56,158 bases of DNA from an uncultured Rothia sp. (GTDB lineage: Bacteria; Actinomycetota; Actinomycetes; Actinomycetales; Micrococcaceae), in NCBI GenBank assembly GCA_946222285.1, contig CAMIIP010000009.1, forward strand, positions 1-56,158. The letters are read 5' to 3'. Shown in pieces: positions 17,716 to 25,644 of this stretch (its first letter is position 1; the number at the start of each line of letters is the position of its first letter). A program made the translations under genes and the position numbers. The notes under the pieces were generated by a model. That model was not told where the DNA came from. It did no database searches and saw only the letters and a program-made list of their open reading frames with translations.

Positions 17716-18339
17716 ATGGTGAACCAGGCAACAAGGTCAAGTGCCAAGCGCGGCAGACCTGGCTACGAGCGAGAAGAACTGCTCAACATCTGCGTTCGCG
17801 CCTTCAATGAATACGGTTATGAAGCGACCTCTATGGGCGTGCTTGCCGATGCTTTAGGAATCACTAAATCGGCAATTTACCACCACGTAAAATCTAAAGA
17901 AGAAATCCTCGAATACGCACTTAACCGCGCGCTGGCTGCCCTCGAAGAAGTATTTGAGGCGGGGGAAACTCTCGAAAATGTGAGCGCAACAGAGCGCGTG
18001 GAATTCGTGACTCGCCAGACCGTTTTCGTACTGGTAGAACAGCTCGAAAATGTGACCCTTCTGTTGCGTCTGCGCGGGAACTCAAAGGTTGAAATGGGGG
18101 CGCTCGAACGCCGTCGTGAACTCACTACCAGGCTCTCCAACCTGGTAGAAACTGCCCAGAACGCCGGTGAAGTGCGCTCTGATATCACACCTCGAACCGT
18201 CGCCCGGCTCATTTTCGGCATGATTAATTCACTGACCGTGTGGTACCGACCCGAACGCGGAGAAAACATGGAGGTTTTGGCGGACGCCGTGGTACGGATG
18301 GCGTTTGAGGGTATGGGGGAGAGGGACGCACAAGCGTAG
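17716..18339 (+). CDS. paaR: TetR-family regulator of phenylacetate genes, PaaR
   Basis: The N-terminal TetR helix-turn-helix reads ATSMGVLADALGITKSAIYHHVKSKEEIL. The remainder is an alpha-helical ligand-binding domain (LLLRLRGNSKVEMGALERRREL) typical of the actinobacterial PaaR group. In that group phenylacetyl-CoA releases the repressor from sites of the ACTGACCGTTCGTTCAGT type. Five such sites occur in this window, all near paa genes, which makes this the obvious regulator. I prefer ATG 17716 (after GAAGGA) over ATG 17704. The gene follows paaK on the same strand after a hairpin. Confidence 0.87.
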   Translation: MVNQATRSSAKRGRPGYEREELLNICVRAFNEYGYEATSMGVLADALGITKSAIYHHVKSKEEILEYALNRALAALEEVFEAGETLENVSATERVEFVTRQTVFVLVEQLENVTLLLRLRGNSKVEMGALERRRELTTRLSNLVETAQNAGEVRSDITPRTVARLIFGMINSLTVWYRPERGENMEVLADAVVRMAFEGMGERDAQA

Positions 18340-18456
18340 TGCGTGAAGTCTGCGGAATCCCTCTAAAATAGAACCAAAGACCGTTCCAGAGATAGAGAAG
18401 CCCTTGGCCGCACAAAAATCCCCACAAAAAACAGATGGTTCACCAGCGTTACCGAA

Positions 18457-19041
18457 GTGCTCATGACGGTTCTGTGTATTGCATATCTGATTACTGCCAA
18501 CATGTGGGTTCTGGTGGGCTGGGAAATCGTTGGCTTCGTTTATGTTGCGGTGGGGCTGATTACTATCTGGCCAGGTAAGCCTCTTGAAGTCATTCCCGAA
18601 CACGAAGCGAAAGAGCGTTACCGGTGGAGCTGGATTTCCAATGTTTTTGCCGCTTTCGTGGGTATATATTCGGCAGTGACCGCGCTTTCTGCCAATTCAC
18701 AGCACGACGAACGTAGTACCATCTTGGCAGTTCTTGCCAGCATCGGCATAGCCCTCTCATGGACGGTTTTGCACTCGGGATTTGCAGAAATTTATCAGAT
18801 TCTTGATTCTTCCACCGAAGAGAAAGAAAAAGGAATCTCATTTCCAGATAACACTAATTCCATGCTCAATTACGTCTATTTCTCTTTTACGGTTGCCGTT
18901 TCTTTCGCCACCAGTGACCCGACGGCGGTGAGCGTGCCGGTGCGCCGCGTCGTCCTGATTCAGAGCATTCTTTCCTTCTTCTATAACGCGATTGTGGTGG
19001 CGGTGGCTATCCAGGTGATTCAGAGTTATATCGGTGGATAG
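18457..19041 (+). CDS. DUF1345-family integral membrane protein
   Basis: The protein has about five hydrophobic helices. Its C-terminal half carries the DUF1345 hallmark: TVLHSGFAEIYQIL, a MLNYVYFSFTVAVSFATSD loop-helix, VRRVVLIQSILSFFYN and a final hydrophobic helix. The function of the family is unknown. The start is uncertain: GTG 18457 or ATG 18463 are the first in-frame options, and the frame stays open upstream to about 18367 without a good start. It may be co-transcribed with paaR, but nothing links it to phenylacetate. A strong terminator (19066-19110) follows. Confidence 0.72.
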   Translation: MLMTVLCIAYLITANMWVLVGWEIVGFVYVAVGLITIWPGKPLEVIPEHEAKERYRWSWISNVFAAFVGIYSAVTALSANSQHDERSTILAVLASIGIALSWTVLHSGFAEIYQILDSSTEEKEKGISFPDNTNSMLNYVYFSFTVAVSFATSDPTAVSVPVRRVVLIQSILSFFYNAIVVAVAIQVIQSYIGG

Positions 19042-19052
19042 GGTTTCCCCGC

Positions 19053-19123
19053 CTCGCTGACAGTAAAATGCCCTCGGTGACCAGTCATATGACTGGACCC
19101 GAGGGCATTTGGCTGAAATTGAG
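19053..19123. terminator. Terminator hairpin, copy 1 of a direct repeat flanking the DUF4143 gene
   Basis: The stem AAATGCCCTCGG...CCGAGGGCATTT contains a nested palindrome CCAGTCATATGACTGG. The block beginning CTCGCTGACAGT recurs at 20531-20601 with two mismatches in the first 58 bases. It works in either direction by symmetry. Confidence 0.8.
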
Positions 19124-19141
19124 ATCCGGGCGGCAAGAGGG

Positions 19142-19210
19142 AAAAACGGTAGTGCAGAGTAAGGGAAAATGGTAGTTTAGAATATTGAAAAATGGTAGTC
19201 TCAGCGTGAG
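19142..19210. promoter_or_regulatory. Three 23-bp iterons upstream of the DUF4143 ATPase
   Basis: The block AAAAYGGTAGT occurs three times, with GGTAGT starting at 19148, 19171 and 19194. The spacing is exactly 23 bp, close to two helical turns, as expected for tandem protein-binding sites. It ends four bases before the ATG at 19214. Confidence 0.6.
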
Positions 19211-19213
19211 TAG

Positions 19214-20488
19214 ATGGAAAAGCAAAGGTCTCGGAGCATGTATCTTCAGCGAAGTATCGATATCGAATTGGACGAGTTGCTACCTTATGCGCCTGCAATT
19301 GCCATTGATGGACCGAAGGGCGTAGGGAAAACTGATACAGCTCAACGTAGAGCTATCCATACCTACTATCTAGATAACCCTGCCCAGCGAGATATAGTTC
19401 TTGCAGACCCAGACCTCTCTACCGTTGCCAACTCAGGAACTATCTTGTTTGACGAATGGCAAAAGACGCCGGGAATCTGGGATATTGTTCGGCGAAAGGT
19501 AGACGCCGGAGCTCCTCCTGGCCGTTTTCTTCTCACTGGAAGTGCTTCCCCTGTGCCAGAAAATGCTAGCCATAGTGGTGCAGGGCGGATACTCAGCCTC
19601 CGTATGAGACCCCTAACTTTTTATGAGCGCTACCGCGAGTACGCTACTATCAGCTTGCAAAATCTGTTGACTGGAACTGCTGGGTCGATTTCTGGAAGAT
19701 CTCCTGTAACTTTGAATAGTTACTTTGAAGCCATTGTTGAGAGTGGTTTTCCGGGCATTTATAACAAACCGCCACGGATGAGGAGAGCGCTACTTGATTC
19801 GTATATCCAGCGGGTTATTGATAGAGATTTACCGGAGTTAGGGCATAACCTCCGCCACCCAGAAACTCTGAGACGGTGGCTTCGAGCATATGCTGCAGCT
19901 AGCTCAACAACTACCAGCTATTCGAGAATCCTTGATGCCACTACATCAGGTGATGGTTCTCAACCTGCTAAGACCACTACTATTACGTACCGAGATTTCC
20001 TGACCAAGTTGTGGCTTCTCGACCCTGTCCCGGGGTGGGTTCCAACCCATAACGAGTTTACGAAACTAGCGGTAAGTCCTAAGCATCAGCTTGTAGATCC
20101 AGCGCTTGCAGCTCGCCTCCTCGGTTTGGGATCTCAGGGTCTAGCGATAGAGCAGGGCGCGCATATGGCAGGACCGCTCTTTGAATCTCTGGTGACTCTC
20201 AGTATTCGCAGTGCTGCTCAAGCTGCAGAGGCTACAGTGAGTCATCTACGGACTCAAAAAGGAGACCGAGAAGTTGACTTGATAGTACAAGGACCCGAAA
20301 ATGAGGTACTTGGAATTGAAGTAAAACTTACTCCGCACGTCGATGATTCTGATGTTAGGCATCTCTTGTGGTTGCGTGAGCAACTAGGGGAGCAGATATC
20401 AGATTTGGTGGTGATTTCTACGGGAGATACTGCATATCGACGTCAAGATGGAGTTGCGGTTATTCCGTTGGCGCTGTTGAGGGAGTAA
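19214..20488 (+). CDS. AAA-type ATPase with C-terminal DUF4143 domain
   Basis: The N-terminal P-loop AIDGPKGVGKTDTAQ is followed by a Walker B-like stretch GTILFDEWQKTPGIWDIVRR and a sensor-like FLLTGSASPVPE, as in the ATPase_14/DUF4143 family. The C-terminal half has the DUF4143 elements FLTKLWLLDPVPGWVPTHNEF, GPLFESLVTLSIR and GDREVDLIVQGPENEVLGIEVK, the last a PD-(D/E)xK-like nuclease core. Such proteins are scattered among bacteria and probably transferred horizontally; their role is unclear. The gene lies between direct copies of a terminator and has its own iteron promoter, which fits a late insertion into the paa region. The start may instead be ATG 19238. Confidence 0.82.
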   Translation: MEKQRSRSMYLQRSIDIELDELLPYAPAIAIDGPKGVGKTDTAQRRAIHTYYLDNPAQRDIVLADPDLSTVANSGTILFDEWQKTPGIWDIVRRKVDAGAPPGRFLLTGSASPVPENASHSGAGRILSLRMRPLTFYERYREYATISLQNLLTGTAGSISGRSPVTLNSYFEAIVESGFPGIYNKPPRMRRALLDSYIQRVIDRDLPELGHNLRHPETLRRWLRAYAAASSTTTSYSRILDATTSGDGSQPAKTTTITYRDFLTKLWLLDPVPGWVPTHNEFTKLAVSPKHQLVDPALAARLLGLGSQGLAIEQGAHMAGPLFESLVTLSIRSAAQAAEATVSHLRTQKGDREVDLIVQGPENEVLGIEVKLTPHVDDSDVRHLLWLREQLGEQISDLVVISTGDTAYRRQDGVAVIPLALLRE

Positions 20489-20530
20489 TTCACTAAAACC
20501 AATGAGCGCTCAATGTGAAACCGCTCCGCT

Positions 20531-20601
20531 CTCGCTGACAGTCAAATGCCCTCGGTGACCAGTCATATGACTGGCCCCGAGGGCATTTCACTGGAATCGA
20601 G
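20531..20601. terminator. Terminator hairpin, copy 2 of a direct repeat flanking the DUF4143 gene
   Basis: This is the direct repeat of 19053-19123, in the same orientation. It lies between the ATPase gene and the convergent paaZ gene, and presumably ends transcription of both. Confidence 0.8.
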
Positions 20602-20630
20602 TCACGCGCCGCTGTATCTGGCTGGAGAGC

Positions 20631-22682
20631 TTACTTCTTCTCTACCAGGGTGAGGACGTCGTAGGTCGCCACAATCTCGTCGTCCTGGTTGTGGAGGACG
20701 GCGTCCCAGGCAACTTCACCGTACTCGTCGGTCACACGAGGGGTAATCTTCTTGGCGGTCAGGGTGACGCGAATTGAATCGTTGTAGGTGACCGGCGTGA
20801 TGAAGCGGAGATTTTCTAAGCCGTAGTTGGCAAGAACGGGGCCGGGTGCGGCGTCCACGAATAGACCGGCAGCCCAGGAAACCAGCAGGTAACCGTGTGC
20901 TACGCGGCGGGGGAAGAAGGGATTAGCGGTTGCTGCTTCTTCGTCGGTGTGGGCGTAGAACTGGTCGCCGGTTGAATCAGCGAAGGCAGTGATGTCTTCA
21001 AGGGAGACCTTGCGCAAGGGGGACCGGAACTGATCGCCAATGGCGAGTTCAGCCAGTGACTTGCGGAAGGGATGAACACCCTCGCCCGAATCAACGGACT
21101 CGCGGGTGATGGTGCTGGCGTCTGCGTTCTGGTGCCAGACTCCGGTGATGGAGGTCAGCATATTGGGCGACCCCTGAATCGCGGTGCGCTGCATGTAGTG
21201 CTTGACCGCACGAATACCGCCGAGCTCTTCGCCGCCGCCTGCGCGTCCGGGGCCACCGTGAATCAGGTGAGGCATGGGGGAGCCGTGGCCGGTGGAGGTC
21301 TTGGCGTCTTCGCGGTTGAGAACGAGCACGCGACCGTGATGTGCGGCGATGCCGAGAACAACTTTCTGTGCGGTGTCGCGGTCGTTGGTGCACACGGTTG
21401 CTACGAGCGAACCCTCGCCGAGAGCCGCAAGTTCGATTGCTTCGTCAATATCGGAGTACTCGATGATTGAGGTCACCGGACCGAACGCCTCGATGGAGTG
21501 AATAGCCTCGTTGCGGGCGTCGTCGAAGGTAAGAACGGTCACGGGATGGAAAGCGCCCTCTTCAGGTGCTTCACTCTGGAAGGCTATCTTTCCGCCAGCG
21601 GCGGTGAGCTTCTGCACGGAGGACGAAACTTCGCCCACCTGCTCAAATGAAGCCAGCGCGCCAGTGGTGTTTCCCTCTTTGCGGGGATCGCCCATCTTGA
21701 CCTTGGAACTGACCATCTTTGAGAGGGCTGAGGCGACGTCGTCACGACGTCCGGCGGGCACCATCACGCGGCGAATCGCCGTGCACTTCTGACCAGCCTT
21801 GGCAGTGATTTCAACGAAAACGGACTTGATGAACGCTTCGAATTCGGGAGTATCGGGCTCGGCGTCGGGACCAAGGATAGCCGCGTTGAGTGAGTCTGTT
21901 TCTGCGGTGAAACGGACGCCCTTGGTTTGCACGTTCGGGTGTGAACGTAGGGTCTGTGCGGTATCGGCGGAGCCGGTGAAGGCTACGTGGTCGCGGTAAT
22001 CGAGGTAGTCGAGAAGGTCTCGTGCTGAACCGGAAATCAGTTGCAGGGAACCTTCAGGTAAGACGCCGGAGTTCAGCATCATGCGCACACACGCCTCGGT
22101 TACGTACCCGGTTGCGGTAGCTGGCTTCACAATCGAAGGCATACCCGCGATGAAAGCGGGGGCGAACTTCTCCAGCATGCCCCAGACAGGGAAGTTGAAA
22201 GCATTGATTTCAACCGCAACGCCGGGAAGGCGGGTGAAAATGTGCTCACCGATGAAGCTACCGTCTTTGGAAAGTATTTCGGGGGTGCCGTCAATAATCA
22301 CGTTTGAGTTGGGAAGTTCGCGGCGACCCTTGGAAGAGAATGTAAAGAGCGTGCCGATACCACCGTCGATATCGATAAAGTGGTCGCGCTGGGTGGAGCC
22401 GGTAGCGAAGGAAAGCTCGTAGAGTTCCTGTTTATGCTCGTTCAGGTAGATAGCGAGCTCTTTGATTTTGAGGGCACGCTCGTGAATGGTGAGTTCGCCC
22501 AGGCTCTTCTGCCCGGTTTCGCGGGCGTATTCGATGGCGCCCTGGGTGTCGATACCCTCGGTAGAGGCGGTAAAAATGACGTCACCGGTTGAAGTGTCCT
22601 GAATTTCTGTGACCTTCTGCGGGTTGGCTGGGGTCCACCATTCACCCTTGATAAAGCTAGGAAGTAGCGTGGAATCAGTCAT
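20631..22682 (-). CDS. paaZ: PaaZ, bifunctional oxepin-CoA hydrolase / 3-oxo-5,6-dehydrosuberyl-CoA semialdehyde dehydrogenase
   Basis: The first 510 or so residues are an aldehyde dehydrogenase with EINAFNFPVWGMLEKFAPA, HVAFTGSADTA and the catalytic Cys in AGQKCTAIRRVMVPAG. The last 150 are a MaoC-like (R)-hydratase domain with the active-site motif ADSTGDQFYAHTDEEAA and RVAHGYLLVSWAAGL. PaaZ opens the oxepin-CoA ring and oxidises the resulting aldehyde. The length of 683 residues is typical. The start ATG 22682 follows AAAGGAA, and a PaaR-like site lies about 57 bases upstream. It is transcribed away from the hotdog gene. Confidence 0.95.
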   Translation of the reverse strand: MTDSTLLPSFIKGEWWTPANPQKVTEIQDTSTGDVIFTASTEGIDTQGAIEYARETGQKSLGELTIHERALKIKELAIYLNEHKQELYELSFATGSTQRDHFIDIDGGIGTLFTFSSKGRRELPNSNVIIDGTPEILSKDGSFIGEHIFTRLPGVAVEINAFNFPVWGMLEKFAPAFIAGMPSIVKPATATGYVTEACVRMMLNSGVLPEGSLQLISGSARDLLDYLDYRDHVAFTGSADTAQTLRSHPNVQTKGVRFTAETDSLNAAILGPDAEPDTPEFEAFIKSVFVEITAKAGQKCTAIRRVMVPAGRRDDVASALSKMVSSKVKMGDPRKEGNTTGALASFEQVGEVSSSVQKLTAAGGKIAFQSEAPEEGAFHPVTVLTFDDARNEAIHSIEAFGPVTSIIEYSDIDEAIELAALGEGSLVATVCTNDRDTAQKVVLGIAAHHGRVLVLNREDAKTSTGHGSPMPHLIHGGPGRAGGGEELGGIRAVKHYMQRTAIQGSPNMLTSITGVWHQNADASTITRESVDSGEGVHPFRKSLAELAIGDQFRSPLRKVSLEDITAFADSTGDQFYAHTDEEAATANPFFPRRVAHGYLLVSWAAGLFVDAAPGPVLANYGLENLRFITPVTYNDSIRVTLTAKKITPRVTDEYGEVAWDAVLHNQDDEIVATYDVLTLVEKK

Positions 22683-22738
22683 AAATTATTCCTTTCGAGG
22701 CTATTGGTGCGGGGGCGGGAATCTTGAGAAATGCACTT

Positions 22739-22756
22739 CCCGACCGTTCGTTCAGT
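22739..22756. promoter_or_regulatory. PaaR-like operator 3 (paaZ / hotdog divergent promoter)
   Basis: CCCGACCGTTCGTTCAGT is identical to operator 1 over its last 15 bases. It lies between the divergent starts of paaZ (22682) and the thioesterase gene (22806) and could control both. Confidence 0.75.
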
Positions 22757-22805
22757 TATTATTTCTACTATAACGCACATCACTAGAAGGCCTAAGGGGT
22801 AGTCC

Positions 22806-23222
22806 ATGGCAAATTCCGCAGAATCCGCACAGCAACAAGAACTCTGGAAGATAACCCTCGGCGAACTCGACGAAAAGCTCGGTGTGAAGGTCATCGAAGA
22901 GTCGGCGGAGCGCGTCGTCGCCACTATGCCCGTGGCTGGAAATCGCCAGTCGCTCGGTCTTCTGCACGGCGGGGCGATGCTAGCTCTCGGCGAGGCGGTA
23001 GGCTCGTGGGGCGCCGTCATTCATGCCTCCTCCATGGGCAAAGTTGCCGTAGGAGTGGACGTGAACGCCACCCACCATAAGTCCTCACGCGATGGAACCG
23101 TTACCGCTACTTCTACAGCCATTCACCTGGGCCGCTCGCTGACAACCCACGAGGTAATTATTACCCATAACGAGACCGGCGCGCGGCTGTGCACCCTGCG
23201 GATTACGAACTTCGTGAAGTAG
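22806..23222 (+). CDS. Hotdog-fold thioesterase (PaaI/MenI-like)
   Basis: The protein is a single hotdog domain with NRQSLGLLHGGAMLALGEAVGSWGA, where HGG and the following Glu form the active site of the 4-hydroxybenzoyl-CoA thioesterase Arthrobacter type. GVDVNATHHKSSRDGTVTATSTAIHLGRS follows. It resembles 1,4-dihydroxy-2-naphthoyl-CoA thioesterase (MenI/YdiI) as much as PaaI. Its place opposite paaZ with a shared PaaR-like operator suggests a CoA-recycling role in phenylacetate breakdown. A true PaaI is already present at 15750, so this one may serve menaquinone synthesis instead. Confidence 0.8.
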   Translation: MANSAESAQQQELWKITLGELDEKLGVKVIEESAERVVATMPVAGNRQSLGLLHGGAMLALGEAVGSWGAVIHASSMGKVAVGVDVNATHHKSSRDGTVTATSTAIHLGRSLTTHEVIITHNETGARLCTLRITNFVK

Positions 23223-23306
23223 GTGGGGCGTGGTTCCGAAAATGAGTGCCGATTAGCTAAATGGGGTCTTACGCAAACCGAAACCTGAGAGAGATGATGT
23301 ATGCAG

Positions 23307-23348
23307 CAATTAATGAGTACGCTCATTAATGAGCGTACTCATTAATTG
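23307..23348. promoter_or_regulatory. 42-bp perfect palindrome, likely operator of the adjacent TetR gene
   Basis: The whole 42-bp segment is its own reverse complement, centred on GCTCATTAATGAGC. Each half is itself near-palindromic (TAATGAGTACGCTCATTA), so two overlapping TetR dimer sites are possible. It lies 17 bases before the GTG start of the TetR gene at 23366, which points to autoregulation. Confidence 0.8.
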
Positions 23349-23365
23349 AAAGATAGGGGTTTATT

Positions 23366-24019
23366 GTGGGGCACCGAGAACTAAGACGAGTAGAAACGCT
23401 GCGGGCAATCGCCACTGAAGCTTCGCGACTTTTCGCTGCACAGGGATATAGCCGCACGACTACCCAGCAAATATCAGAAAGAGCCGGAATCGCAGCAGGC
23501 ACCCTCTTCCGATATTTTTCAACAAAAAACGAAATACTTCTCATGGTCTTCAACCAAAAATATGAAGTGATTCTGGATGAGGAGAGAGAAAAAATAAACA
23601 GTACCCACGATGTAGTCAGCGCCGTTCGGCACATGATGCAAGCTTTTCTTGATATATCAACGACTCAGCTCGAAAATACGCTGATCTATCAGAGGGAATT
23701 ACTCTTTGGGCACAGCGGAAAGCCGGAAAAATCAGGAAAATACCGCGATGAAGGTCTCGTCATCATGGAAGAAACTGAGCAGATAATCTCCCGTAAAATC
23801 CTCGCTTCCGCCGCACAAAAAGACGCCCACCTTACAGAAGCTGAATCGCTCGCCGCCTCGCGAGCAATCTTCGCTAGTTTCCAAAGTGCTCTCATACGAA
23901 TCAGCCGTGGGCATCCCCAACAGACATGCACGGCTGAACTGCAACAACAAATAGAACAAATTATCGTTGGAGCAACCGTAATCAACGATTTACCCATCGA
24001 ATTTTTCGAAAACCAGTAA
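23366..24019 (+). CDS. TetR-family transcriptional regulator
   Basis: The N-terminal DNA-binding domain is clear: RLFAAQGYSRTTTQQISERAGIAAGTLFRYFSTKNEIL. The C-terminal helical domain is not assignable to a known ligand class. The start is GTG 23366. A 42-bp perfect palindrome directly upstream is the probable operator. It differs from the PaaR-type sites, so this regulator controls a different function, at least itself. It lies between the hotdog gene and paaH, and is convergent with paaH by two bases. Confidence 0.83.
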   Translation: MGHRELRRVETLRAIATEASRLFAAQGYSRTTTQQISERAGIAAGTLFRYFSTKNEILLMVFNQKYEVILDEEREKINSTHDVVSAVRHMMQAFLDISTTQLENTLIYQRELLFGHSGKPEKSGKYRDEGLVIMEETEQIISRKILASAAQKDAHLTEAESLAASRAIFASFQSALIRISRGHPQQTCTAELQQQIEQIIVGATVINDLPIEFFENQ

Positions 24020-24020
24020 T

Positions 24021-24872
24021 CTAGCTGTAGTCGTAGAATCCCTTACCTGACTTGCGTCCCAGCTCGCCGCGCTCCACCATGTCGCGCATGAGCTGCGGGG
24101 GAGCGAAGCGCTCGCCTAATTGCGACTCAAGATACTCGGCGATTCCGAGCCGGACGTCGAGCCCCACCACGTCGGTCAGAGCCAGTGGACCGATGGGAAA
24201 CTTATAGCCCAGAACCATCGCATTATCTATATCCTGCGGCGAAGCTACACCCTCTTCAACCATGCGGATTGCTTCAAGAGCGATAGCAACACCCAGGCGA
24301 GACGACGCGAAACCGGGTGCATCGTTCACCACCACCGGCGTCTTGCTCAAAGCCTCAACCCAGGCAGGGGCGAGCCCGCGCAACTCCTCGCCGGTGTGCT
24401 TAGACTGCACGACCTCAACGAGCTTGGATGCTGGAACCGGGTTGAAGAAGTGCAAACCACAGAAACGCTCAGGGCGCTGTAGTTTCTCCGCCAAACCATC
24501 AATCGAGAGTGAAGAAGTATTCGATGCTAGCCATGCCTCAGCGCCCAATTCAGCCTCAACAGCGGTCAAAGACTCAACCTTCACATCCCAGATCTCAGGA
24601 ACAGCCTCAACCACCAGGGCGCAACCGGCGAAATCACTATAAGAAGTTGTAACGGTCAGCTTCGCCGACCACTCTTCAAGCGTTCCCTCAATCTTGCCGC
24701 GCTCAATCGACTTAGAAATATCGGTTTCAACGCGCTCGCGAGCAGCCGCTGCAGAGGCTTCATCGCGTTCTACAACAGTGACCTTGGAACCCGAGATCAG
24801 GAAAGCGTGGGCGATTCCTGCACCCATGCGTCCGCCACCGAGCACGCCTACATTGCTGGGAAGTGTGTTCAT
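24021..24872 (-). CDS. paaH: 3-hydroxyacyl-CoA dehydrogenase PaaH
   Basis: The NAD-binding motif GVLGGGRMGAGIAHAFLISG opens the protein, and the catalytic His-Glu region is seen as RFCGLHFFNPVPASKLVEVVQ. The C-terminal helical domain contains NDAPGFASSRLGVAIALEAIRMVEEGVAS and a final SGKGFYDYS. It oxidises 3-hydroxyadipyl-CoA to 3-oxoadipyl-CoA in the lower phenylacetate route. The gene is seven bases after paaF in the minus-strand unit paaJ-paaF-paaH. The 283 residues match short HBD-type dehydrogenases. Confidence 0.9.
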   Translation of the reverse strand: MNTLPSNVGVLGGGRMGAGIAHAFLISGSKVTVVERDEASAAAARERVETDISKSIERGKIEGTLEEWSAKLTVTTSYSDFAGCALVVEAVPEIWDVKVESLTAVEAELGAEAWLASNTSSLSIDGLAEKLQRPERFCGLHFFNPVPASKLVEVVQSKHTGEELRGLAPAWVEALSKTPVVVNDAPGFASSRLGVAIALEAIRMVEEGVASPQDIDNAMVLGYKFPIGPLALTDVVGLDVRLGIAEYLESQLGERFAPPQLMRDMVERGELGRKSGKGFYDYS

Positions 24873-24879
24873 CTTCTAC

Positions 24880-25644
24880 CTACTTCTTCTTACGATCGAG
24901 AAATTTTTGCATGCGATCAAACTTGGCTTCAGACTCAAAAAGAATGGCCTGGGCGAGCTCGTCAATGTGGGGGTGTGCGCTGGGAGGTGCCGAGAACACG
25001 CGCTTGGTAATCCGGACGGCGAGCGGATCCTGCTTGCCGATGCGGTCAGTGAGGGCGTGGGCGGCGTCCAAGAGTTCTGCGGGCTCGTGAATCTCGGTGA
25101 CCAGGTGTAAATCCAGTGCCTCGTCAGCGTTTACGATTCGCCCTGCCATGAGGATTTCGAGAGCTACCGGTTCGCCTACCAGTTCTTTGAGTCGCCAGAG
25201 CCCGCCCGCAGCGGCGATGATGCCGAGACCGGTTTCGGGCTGACCCATCTTGATATAGGGCGTTCCGATGCGAAAATCAGCGGCGTAGGAAAGTTCAGCG
25301 CCGCCACCGAGTGCGTACCCGTCAATCGCAGCGATCACGGGCATAGGTAGCCGGTGGATGCGGTCGAAAATCTGCGAGTTCACCCCTGCCAGGGCGTCGT
25401 CGCGACGGCGTTCACGAAGCTGGGAAATATCAGCGCCGGAGGCAAAAATGCCGCGTCCATTGACCTCGCAGCCGGTGAGAATCAGAATCTTGGGTGTGCT
25501 TTCCAGATAGGCGCACACTTCGTGAAGTTCGGCGACCATGGTCGCGTCGATAGCATTGCGTACCTCGGGGCGGTTCATGCGAACCAGTAAACGATCTTCA
25601 GATTCTTCTACGGAGAGAGCTTCAAAGTTCTTGAAATCAAACAT
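24880..25644 (-). CDS. paaF: Enoyl-CoA hydratase PaaF (2,3-dehydroadipyl-CoA hydratase)
   Basis: This crotonase-fold enzyme has the oxyanion region RGIFASGADISQLRERR. Both glutamates of the hydratase mechanism are present, in IDGYALGGGAELSYAADF and KMGQPETGLGIIAAAGGL. This distinguishes it from the PaaG-like paralogue at 10322. It hydrates 2,3-dehydroadipyl-CoA to 3-hydroxyadipyl-CoA. ATG 25644 overlaps the last base of the paaJ stop (TAATG), which implies translational coupling. A longer start at 25692 would lie inside paaJ and is rejected. Confidence 0.87.
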   Translation of the reverse strand: MFDFKNFEALSVEESEDRLLVRMNRPEVRNAIDATMVAELHEVCAYLESTPKILILTGCEVNGRGIFASGADISQLRERRRDDALAGVNSQIFDRIHRLPMPVIAAIDGYALGGGAELSYAADFRIGTPYIKMGQPETGLGIIAAAGGLWRLKELVGEPVALEILMAGRIVNADEALDLHLVTEIHEPAELLDAAHALTDRIGKQDPLAVRITKRVFSAPPSAHPHIDELAQAILFESEAKFDRMQKFLDRKKK

